From positions 1 to 6,528 of the forward strand of contig DQCI01000118.1 of NCBI GenBank assembly GCA_003545125.1: a stretch of DNA of 6,528 nt, in the 5' to 3' direction. The notes beneath the pieces are model-generated. The model worked only from the letters and a program-made list of their open reading frames with translations. It ran no database searches and was not told where the DNA came from. The position numbers were made by a program, and so were the translations under genes. Positions 1 to 6,303 of this stretch are shown piece after piece. Origin of the DNA: Paracoccaceae bacterium (lineage in GTDB: Bacteria > Pseudomonadota > Alphaproteobacteria > Rhodobacterales > Rhodobacteraceae). The stretch's first letter is position 1. Each line of letters begins with the position of its first letter.

Positions 1-1341
1 CGCGTCGACCTCCGGGTTCTGCACCCATTCCATCCACGCCCAGGTGGCCGCCCGACGGCTGTGGTACTGGATGTAGGAATAGGTGTCGGGCGAGGGATAG
101 GTCGCGCCGTAGAACACCTGGTTGATGCCGGGGGTGATCTCCACGTCGGCTGCCAGCTCCGTCATCCGGTTCCACGGCTCGGGCTTGAGGATCGTGTCGA
201 ACCCTATGGTGTCGAGGATCGACTTCATCAAGAGGCCGATCTCCTCCTCGAAGGCGAGGCCGGCGACATACATGATCTCAACGTCAATCGGCCCCTGCCC
301 CGCGTAGGACGAAGCCTCGATGTATTCCTTGGCCTTCTCGAGGTCGAACACCGGCGTGGCCACGTCGTCGGGGTAGGCGTCGGCGAAGATCGGCGGCATC
401 GGCCCGGTCAGCAGCTCACCTGGCAGAAGAACCTCGCGGATGGTGTCGTAATCGGTCGCATAGGCAATGGCCTTGCGGATGTTGAGGTCATCGGTGGACG
501 GACGGCTGTTGTTGAGCTTGAACTGGAAATTCGTCGCCGTCGGGCAGGCGTGGACCCGGTAGTCCTCCAGCGCGCCGATGCTGTCGTAGGTCTCCTGCGC
601 CTGGGCATCGGACGACATCGACAGCTCGCCCGAGGCGGCGAGCGCCTTGACGGTGGCTTCCTCGTTGGTGACGACGAAGCGGGCCTCGTCGATGCTGTCG
701 TCGCTCCAGCCGAGATGGTAGCCGTCATAGGCCTTGATCGTCATGCCGGTGCCGCGTTCCCAGCTGTCGAGCATGAACGCCCCGGCCCCGAGCGAGGTGT
801 TGGCGATGTAATCCTGCGCCCAAGCGTCGTCTTCGGGCACGTTGTCCATCGCAAGGTCGGCATTCACCGCGAACAGGATCGGCGTCGTGGTCAGGAACGG
901 CGCATAGGTCTTCTCCAGTTGGAACTGCACCGTGCGGGCGTCGACCTCGGTCACCGCCCCTTCCGAAAGCACGCCCTCGAACAGACAGGCCGGGCCTTCG
1001 TTGATCGCGAGCAGCCGGTTGACCGTCCAGACCACGTCCTTGGCCTCGTCCGGGCTGCCATCCTGGAATGTGGCACCCTCCTTCAGCGTGAAGGTCCAGG
1101 TCAAACCGTCTTCCGAGGCCGCCCAGCTTTTGGCCAGCAACGGCTGGATCGCGCCGCCGCCGTCGAGCACGGTGAGCGCCTCGTAGAGGTTCACCCCGGC
1201 CATGTATTCGGTGTAATCGTTGATCTTGGCCGGGTCGACCGTGCCGAAGATCTGCACCGCGTTCACGGTGACGACATTCTGCGCCGAAGCGGCACCCGCA
1301 CCGAGTATCACCGCGGTCGATGCCACGGCGCTGATCGCCAT
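1..1341 (-). CDS. Family 5 extracellular solute-binding protein of a peptide/oligopeptide-type ABC importer (C-terminus beyond the window)
   Basis: The protein would bind the transported solute in the periplasm and deliver it to the permease/ATPase system encoded upstream. Reading from ATG 1341, an uninterrupted 447-codon frame reaches the window edge. Residues 1-20 form a hydrophobic signal peptide ending in ASA, with cleavage probably before QNVVTV. The mature part has typical SBP_bac_5 features: TVDPAKIND, LYEALTVLD, LLAKSWAASEDGLTWTFTLKEGATFQDG (given here as landmarks around residues 34-95), and a later IRKAIAYATDY segment. Family members are usually about 510-540 residues, so roughly 70-90 are missing to the left. 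The start is odd: AGGAG lies only one base before ATG 1341, while a better GGAGG at 1372-1368 has no start codon at its proper distance. The true N-terminus may therefore have begun a few codons upstream. It is the last gene of the cluster. Family assignment is secure; the ligand is unknown. Confidence 0.9.
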   Translation of the reverse strand, partial: MAISAVASTAVILGAGAASAQNVVTVNAVQIFGTVDPAKINDYTEYMAGVNLYEALTVLDGGGAIQPLLAKSWAASEDGLTWTFTLKEGATFQDGSPDEAKDVVWTVNRLLAINEGPACLFEGVLSEGAVTEVDARTVQFQLEKTYAPFLTTTPILFAVNADLAMDNVPEDDAWAQDYIANTSLGAGAFMLDSWERGTGMTIKAYDGYHLGWSDDSIDEARFVVTNEEATVKALAASGELSMSSDAQAQETYDSIGALEDYRVHACPTATNFQFKLNNSRPSTDDLNIRKAIAYATDYDTIREVLLPGELLTGPMPPIFADAYPDDVATPVFDLEKAKEYIEASSYAGQGPIDVEIMYVAGLAFEEEIGLLMKSILDTIGFDTILKPEPWNRMTELAADVEITPGINQVFYGATYPSPDTYSYIQYHSRRAATWAWMEWVQNPEVDA

Positions 1342-1367
1342 TCTCCTGAATGTGCTATTTGTAGGAA

Positions 1368-1372
1368 CCTCC
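1368..1372 (-). promoter_or_regulatory. Orphan Shine-Dalgarno sequence GGAGG before the solute-binding protein gene
   Basis: On the minus strand ACGGAGG ends at 1368. Eight bases later (1359-1357) the in-frame codon is AAT, followed by AGC ACA TTC AGG AGA and then ATG 1341. An ATG at 1359 would give a normal positively charged signal-peptide n-region (M-S-T-F-R-R-M-A). The site thus looks like the original ribosome binding site of the gene, with its start codon altered. This is inference; initiation at ATG 1341, using the AGGAG at 1347-1343, is the visible alternative. Confidence 0.5.
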
Positions 1373-1378
1373 GTTCTG

Positions 1379-2476
1379 TCAGGACATTTCTGTTATTTTT
1401 TCAATGGGTTGATAGTCTGCCTCGTAGCCGAACTATCCCGGGCCGACGCGCGACAGCCCATGCCCCGTGCGCCATTTCGGATCGCACGGCAGGCCAAACA
1501 CGATCACCCGATAGCCATAGGCCAACTGTTCGGTGGTGATCGGCTGGATGGTTTCCAGGTCGAGCAGGCAGATCGGGTCGGGCGTCATCGCGCGCGGCGT
1601 GCCGTCCTCCGTTTCCGCCATCAGAAACTCGTTCTGGAACTTGAGGGTCAGGTTGCGGCCCTGGTAGGCCTCCAGGCCCTTGATCGTCGCCTGCCCGCGT
1701 GCAAAGCCGCCTTCGGTGCGCCGGTCGACATCCGTGACCCGGCCCTCGAACAGGCGCACGCCGTTCAGCTCGCGCGCCAGCCGGTCGGCCGGGGTGCGGT
1801 TGGCGGCCTGCTCGGCGCGGATCAGCCGTCCGATATTGCTGATCAGCGACAGCGACCCGCGCAGGATCGACCGCTTCGCCTGCGCGCCGGTCATCGGGTA
1901 GAGCGCGATCATCCCGGCCCCGCCCATTTCCACGATGATGACGCGGGCAAATTTTTGGGTCGAGAGATTGTCGACCGTGTTCAGCACCAGCGCGTTGCCC
2001 TTCTCGTCCGACATCGCCATCGGGCAGGCGTGGACGCCGAACATCGTCATCGAGACCATCTGGAACTCGGGGAAAGCCCGGCCCATGCCGTCGCCGTCGA
2101 TGACCGGCAGGCCGACCGTCGCGGCCACCGCGACCGGGGTCGTCTCGTTGAGCCCACCGGCTTCGATACAGAAGATCGCCTCGGCCTTGCGGCCCAAGAC
2201 CGCTTCGAGCGACCGCAGCGCCGCCACGGCCTCGTCGCCGCGCGGCAGCTCTTCAAGCATCACCGCCGGCGCGCCCATCACCGCCACCGGCACGATCAAC
2301 GCGTCGTCGTCCATCGCCTCGATGTCGAGCACGGTCACCGGACCGCCCGCCTCGATCGCCTACTCGGCCATCAGCCGGCCGACATGGGGGGCGCCACCGC
2401 CGCCGGTGCCCAGAAACGCGCCGCCCTGCGCCACGTCGGCCATATCCGCACGGGCGATCGTGGTAATCGGGTCCAT
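1379..2476 (-). pseudogene. DUF917 (S-methyl-thiohydantoin desulfurase family) protein, second paralogue, interrupted by two in-frame TAG codons
   Basis: This is a DUF917-family protein (Pfam PF06032, more recently named for S-methyl thiohydantoin desulfurase), a cytoplasmic family often found beside HyuA-like proteins. The start ATG 2476 overlaps the preceding TGA (TGATG) and has GGAGG at 2487-2483, six bases away. Visible family motifs are the glycine-rich FLGTGGGGAPHVG (residues 21-33) and VIDGDGMGRAFPE (125-137). Codon 39 is TAG (2362-2360), between LMAE and AIEAGG, where glutamine (CAG) would fit. A second TAG at 1435-1433 follows RVGPG. Beyond it the frame continues FGYEADYQPIEKITEMS to a TGA at 1381-1379, matching the GPAAFGY ending of the upstream paralogue. 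Read through both, the product is 365 residues, almost the same as its neighbour's 363. The longest uninterrupted part is 2359-1436; a GTG at 2338 could restart translation but would lose the glycine-rich motif. Family assignment is strong; loss of function is inferred. Confidence 0.85.
2360..2362 (-). other. In-frame TAG, codon 39 of the second DUF917 gene
   Basis: The codons around it read CTG ATG GCC GAG TAG GCG ATC GAG GCG GGC. Both sides are in the same frame and both align with the DUF917 family, so a single base substitution (CAG to TAG is the simplest) explains it. No frameshift is needed. Confidence 0.85.
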
Positions 2477-3567
2477 CAGGAGCCTCCCATCGGGGTGAAG
2501 GTGATGTCAGGATAGCCGAAAGCCGCCGGACCGACGACGGCGAGCGCCTCGGGGCTGCGCAGCAGCGCGTGAGCGGGCAGACAGAGCACGGCGATCCGCT
2601 GGCCGTAGCGCAGCATCTCGGTGGCGATCGGCAGGCCGGTGTCGGCGTCGAGCACCACGATCAGGTCGGGCACGCAAACCTCGACCGCGCCGTTGCGCCT
2701 GAACAGGAGGAACTCGTTCTGGAGGTCGATCCGGCCTTTGTCGCCCTGGAAGGCGCCGAAGCCTTCGAGCGCCATGTGCCCCACCGCGAAGCCGCCCTTG
2801 AGGTGGCGTTCGAGATCGGCGGTCTTGGACGTCATCAGGAGCTTACCGTTTTCCTGCCGGATCACCGTTTCGACCGGATCGGCGTTGGTGGCGTGGGCCT
2901 CGAGCACGGCGCGACCGAGGTTGAGCGCCTGGGTGATGGTGCCCGGCACCGCCGCGTGCTTGACGAACTGCCCCCGCATCGGATTGGTCGCGAGCCCGGC
3001 GGCCGCGCCCATCGCCACCACGACCGAGCGTGAGATGCGGTCCAGCCAGACGTCGTCGGGGGTGTCGCGGATGACTACAATGGAGCCCTTCTCCTCGGCC
3101 ATCGCGCCGGGCGCCTCGCGGTGGCCGTAGATCGGCCAGGAGCACATCTGCATTTCGGGAAAGGCCCGGCCCATGCCATCGCCATCGACCACAGGCAATC
3201 CGGCCTCGGCGGCGGTCAGCATCGGCTCCATCGAATTGGCCTCGCCGATCTCGGCCGAGATCAGCGCATCGACCTTCACGCCAAGCTCCTTTTCGAGGGC
3301 CCGCAGCGCGCGCAGGCACTCCTCGCCTTCCTCGATCTTCTCGACCCCGACCACCGGCGCGCCGATGCCGTCGAGCGAGACCACCAGCCAATCGTCGGGC
3401 ACTTCGTCCAGCGGGATCACCGGGATGTGGTGGCCCTTCTTCAGCTCCTCGCGGCAGTGCAGCTTGCCGATATAGGGGTTGCCACCGCCCCCCGTGCAGA
3501 GGATTGCGGCGCCGATCTCGATCGCCTCCAGATCGGCGTCGGTGACTTCTCTGAGCGGCTCAGCCGT
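2476..3567 (-). CDS. DUF917 (S-methyl-thiohydantoin desulfurase family) protein, first paralogue, apparent ACG start
   Basis: A full-length DUF917-family protein of 363 residues. It is probably a cytoplasmic enzyme acting on a thiohydantoin- or hydantoin-type ring; this role is known only for some family members and is not proven here. Motifs: glycine-rich ILCTGGGGNPYIGKL (residues 22-36), AEIGEANSMEP (105-115), VVDGDGMGRAFPE (126-138), and the terminal VVGPAAFGY. The cysteine in ILCTGGGG replaces a glycine that I expect in the family. The start is unusual: the frame opens ACG GCT GAG CCG at 3567, six bases after GGAG and overlapping the end of the HyuA-like gene (AACGGCTGA). No ATG, GTG or TTG lies near. 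Replacing ACG by ATG would give a classical ATG start inside that overlap, so either ACG is a weak start or the start codon is mutated. In-frame codons upstream (to 3801) belong to another gene's shadow. It overlaps its downstream paralogue by one base (TGATG). Confidence 0.88.
   Translation of the reverse strand, partial: TAEPLREVTDADLEAIEIGAAILCTGGGGNPYIGKLHCREELKKGHHIPVIPLDEVPDDWLVVSLDGIGAPVVGVEKIEEGEECLRALRALEKELGVKVDALISAEIGEANSMEPMLTAAEAGLPVVDGDGMGRAFPEMQMCSWPIYGHREAPGAMAEEKGSIVVIRDTPDDVWLDRISRSVVVAMGAAAGLATNPMRGQFVKHAAVPGTITQALNLGRAVLEAHATNADPVETVIRQENGKLLMTSKTADLERHLKGGFAVGHMALEGFGAFQGDKGRIDLQNEFLLFRRNGAVEVCVPDLIVVLDADTGLPIATEMLRYGQRIAVLCLPAHALLRSPEALAVVGPAAFGYPDITFTPMGGS
2483..2487 (-). 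promoter_or_regulatory. Ribosome binding site GGAGG fixing the start of the second DUF917 gene
   Basis: GGAGG sits within the last codons of the first DUF917 gene, six bases before ATG 2476, which itself overlaps the TGA of that gene. This supports translational coupling of the two paralogues and shows that the true start is 2476, not the downstream GTG at 2338. Confidence 0.75.
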
Positions 3568-4816
3568 TCTTGTCTCCCACGACCTTGAGGCGGATACGGG
3601 TGGCGTTGCCGGGCAGGTAGGCCAAGGGCACGTCTTCCTGGTCGAGCCGCTCGATGCTCTTGGGCTTGGCCCCGGCGGCAATGGCCTTGTCGGTGGCTTC
3701 CTTGCGGGCCGCCGCCAGCGCCTCCTCGCGCGAGGTGCTTTCGAGCGATAAAATGCGGTCGACCTCGCCGGAGATCTGGCCGATGGCGGCGCCCACGGCA
3801 TTGGCGACCGAGAAATGCGCCGGGCGGATCACCGGCAGATCGCCGATCTGCTCGGGCACCAGGATCGAGCCGCCGCCGACAGCAAGCACCGGGATCGGAT
3901 CGGGCGAGACCCGCATCCGTTCCGCCGCGTTGGTCAGCATCTCGTCGATGCGCGCCTTCACCTGGGCGAGATTGGCCGGGTCGAGGGCCGCCACCGCCGA
4001 TGTGTCGCCGAACTCGGCAAGGCCGAGCGCCACGGCCACGTCGGAGGTGGTGAGGGTCTTGCCGCCAAAGATCAGCGCCGCTTCGGTCAGTTCGTAGCCG
4101 ACCGACTGCGGCCCGACCTGGAGATCGTCGCCTTCGCCCGCGACGATGCTGCCGCCAACGAGACCGATGGCAAAGACATCCGGCATACGGAAGTTGGTGC
4201 GCACCCCGCCGACATCGACCGTGGTGCTGGCGGGCCGCGGGAAGCCCTTGGCCAGGGCGCCGACATCGGTGGTCGTGCCGCCTACATCGACGACAATGGC
4301 ATCGGAGGTGCCCGGCAGGAAAGCCACGCCGCGCATTGAATTGGTGGGCCCGGAGGCGAAGGTCAGCACCGGGTAGGATTGCACGAATTCGCAGCCCATC
4401 AGGGTGCCGTCGTTCTGGGTGATGTGGTCGGGGCAATCGAGCCCGACCTTGTGGAGGGCAGACCCGAAGGCCTCGACGGTGCGCTCCGACAGGGCGCGAA
4501 GCGAGGCATTCATGATCGCCGCGTTTTTGCGCTCGAGGATGCCGAGCCGACCGTTCTCGCTCGACAGTGTGAATTCCACGCCGGGCAAACGCTCGGCCAG
4601 CCGCTCCATCGCGGCCCGCTCCATCTTGTCGCTGACCGGCGAGAACACCGAGGTGATCGCCACCGTGCCGATGCCGGCTTCGTCGAACTCGTTGCCGCCC
4701 TTCGCCATCCAGTACTGGCCGCCGACCGCCTCGCGAATGTCGTCGGGCCAGTCGACCATCGGCGGCAGGCATTGCGCGGCGGGCAGGCACAGACGTACCG
4801 CGGCGGTGCGCGCGAG
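3560..4816 (-). pseudogene. Hydantoinase/oxoprolinase family (HyuA-like) protein, N-terminus deleted
   Basis: The family comprises ATP-dependent enzymes such as N-methylhydantoinase A, 5-oxoprolinase and acetone carboxylase subunits, with an ASKHA-like fold. Family sequence is recognisable from about 4816: ARTAAVRLCLPAAQ, LPPMVDWPDDIREAVGG, a nucleotide-binding IVVDVGGTTTDVGAL (4297-4253), RMPDVFAIGLVGGSIV, LAVGGGSILVP, and the C-terminal VPLAYLPGNATRIRLKVVGD ending at TGA 3562-3560. About 419 codons are present, against a usual length near 510-530 for this clade. The missing part is the first 75-100 residues, including the first GxDxGGTxTD loop. The first in-frame ATG is 4759, but it lies inside conserved sequence and has no convincing ribosome binding site. 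GLVGGS has valine where I expect glycine. No HyuB partner gene is visible; the neighbours are two DUF917 genes, a pairing also seen as natural fusions in fungi. Family assignment is strong, truncation strong, substrate unknown. Confidence 0.87.
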
Positions 4817-4826
4817 CAGAAATTGC
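4806..4826 (-). other. Fusion junction between the ATPase gene and the HyuA-like gene (probable deletion scar)
   Basis: Up to the codons for MRNFC (4830-4816) the sequence follows a DppF-type ATPase just after its H-loop histidine. From about 4816 onward the HyuA-like protein is recognisable in a different frame (LARTAAVRLCLPA). Neither the C-terminal roughly 80-105 residues of the ATPase nor the N-terminal roughly 75-100 residues of the HyuA-like protein is present. The ATPase frame runs on as non-homologous sequence to a stop at 4512-4510. The exact breakpoint cannot be fixed within a few bases without an intact relative. Confidence 0.8.
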
Positions 4827-6303
4827 GCATCAGGCTGAGGTCGTGGCTGATGAAGATGTAGGTCAGGTCGAACTCGTCGCGCAGCCGCAAAAGCAGGTCG
4901 ATGACATTGGATTGCACCAGCACATCCAACGCTGAAGTGGGCTCGTCCGGCACCACGATTTTCGGGTTGACCGACAATACGCGCGCGATGGCCACCCGCG
5001 GCTTCTGCCCGCCGGACAGCTCGTGCGGATACATCGAGCGGTAGCTCTGCGCCAGATCGACGAGGTCCAGAAGCTCGGAAATCCGCCGTTGGGTCGCCGC
5101 CCTGTCCTCGCCGGTGAAATTCAGCGGCACGGCCAGCTGGTCGGCCACCGTGCGGCGCGGGTTCAGCGACGAGGCCGGGTTCTGGTAGACGATCTGGATC
5201 AGCTTGCGGAATTCCCTTGTGCCCGCGAACCCGGTGATGTCGCGGCCCTCGATCTCACCGCCGGTCGGCCGGCTGAGCCGCATGATCATCTTCGCCAGCG
5301 TCGTCTTGCCCGAGCCGCTTTCGCCGGCGATGCCGAAGATGTCGCCCTGGTGCACGGAGAGCGACACCTTGTCGACCGCCCGGATCTTGCCGCTCACCCG
5401 ATTGAAGACACCGCTGCGGGTCTGGAAATCCTTGCAGACGCCGCGCAGAGTGACGATCTCGCGCGGCCCATGATGATCCACGGTTTTCACCTTGTCGCCG
5501 TAGAGCGGCGGCACGGCGACCATCAGCTTGTGGGTGAAGGGGTGTTCGGGCGCGTCGAAGACGGCGTCGCGGGTTCCGGTTTCGACGATGTGGCCGCGCT
5601 CCATCACGAAGACCCGGTCGGCCATCTCACCCACCACGCCGAGGTTGTGGGTAATGAGCAGGAGCGACAGCCCCTCTTCGGCCACCAGCGAATTGAGCAA
5701 CGCGAGGATCTCGTACTGTGTGGTCACGTCGAGCGCGGCGCCGGGTTCGTCGGCGATCAACAGGCGCGGCTTGTTCAGGAGCGCCATGCCGATCAGAACG
5801 CGCTGGCGCATGCCGCCCGACAGCATCATCGGGCAGCTGTCGAGCACGCGGTCTCCGTCGGCTAGACGGACCTTGCGCAGCGTCTCGATCATGTGGTCTT
5901 AGCGCGCCGCCTTCGATCCGCTGCGCCCGAGACGGAGATCGGCATAGCGGATGATGTCTTCCATCCGGCGGCGGATCGTCAGCACCGGGTTGAACGAGGT
6001 CATCGGGTCTTGCAGCACGATGGAAATGCCGGTGCCCTTCAGGCGGTTGCGCTCGATCGGGCCCAGATCAAGAAGCGATTGTCCCGCGTATATGATGCTG
6101 CCCTGTGCGATCATTGCCGGCGGCATCGGCAGGGTGCCGATGATCGCGCGCATGGTCACGGTCTTGCCCGAGCCCGACTGCCCGATCAGCGACACGCGCT
6201 CGCCCTCAGCCACATGCAGGTTCACATCATGCAGAACCCGGCGGTGCTTGCCGTGGGCGCTGAACCCGATGCACAGGTCGCGGATATCGAGAAGCGGGCT
6301 CAC
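4816..6303 (-). pseudogene. Fused DppD-DppF-type double ABC ATPase of a peptide/nickel-type importer; in-frame TAA and missing C-terminus
   Basis: One frame carries two ATP-binding domains that would power uptake. The GTG 6303 start overlaps the permease stop (GTGA). Domain 1: Walker A GQSGSGKT (41-48), Q-loop VLQDP (96-100), signature MLSGGMRQR (160-168), Walker B LLIADEP (181-187), H-loop His219. Domain 2: Walker A GESGSGKT (327-334), Q-loop YQNP, signature LSGGQKPR (429-436), Walker B IVVPDEP (449-455), His487. Codon 135 is TAA (5901-5899), followed directly and in frame by D-H-M-I-E-T-L; CAA would fit. This splits domain 1 before its signature motif. At about residue 496 the DppF part stops and HyuA-like sequence begins in another frame. 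Odd residues: KPR for KQR, VPDEP for VADEP, RVLSVNP for RALSVNP and VLVQ for VSVQ, all in domain 2. An ATG at 5892 could restart translation but without a complete domain 1. Identity is certain; non-function is inferred. Confidence 0.88.
5899..5901 (-). other. In-frame TAA, codon 135 of the fused ATPase
   Basis: The reading is AAG GCG GCG CGC TAA GAC CAC ATG ATC GAG ACG. The helical segment between the Q-loop and the signature motif continues in the same frame on both sides (LGRSGSKAAR, then DHMIETLRKVRLAD), so the stop is a point change within one domain and not the end of a gene. Confidence 0.85.

Noticed and set aside
1342..1420. Promoter in the AT-rich stretch upstream of the solute-binding protein (TTGAAA-like -35)
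   Set aside because: No -10 element with good spacing was found, and most of the AT-rich stretch is better explained as the hidden C-terminal coding tail of the DUF917 gene.
61..2515. Long plus-strand open frames (61-1539 and 1220-2515)
   Set aside because: They are antisense to the solute-binding and DUF917 genes, rich in R, H, G and D in a low-complexity way, and show no recognisable domain. GC-rich codons produce such mirror frames.
1379..3567. The tandem DUF917 genes as a direct DNA repeat or recent duplication
   Set aside because: Similarity is at the protein-motif level only. The nucleotide sequences and most residues differ, so it is not a repeat in the DNA sense.
3568..3801. N-terminal extension of the first DUF917 protein up to an ATG at 3801
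   Set aside because: The extra 78 residues are R/P/S-rich and lie over the conserved C-terminus of the HyuA-like gene in another frame; DUF917 similarity begins right after 3567.
4510..4815. C-terminal extension of the ATPase frame to a stop at 4510
   Set aside because: After the junction this frame gives arginine-rich sequence without family similarity, while the HyuA-like protein is clearly read in another frame over the same bases.
1379..5901. Stop codon reassignment (TAA/TAG read as glutamine), suggested because all plausible true ends here are TGA
   Set aside because: Only three TAR codons occur, while CAG/CAA remain the normal Gln codons throughout, and the other lesions (deletion, odd starts) need a different cause. 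TGA is also the usual preferred stop in GC-rich bacteria. Counting TAR codons in the rest of the genome's conserved genes would settle it.
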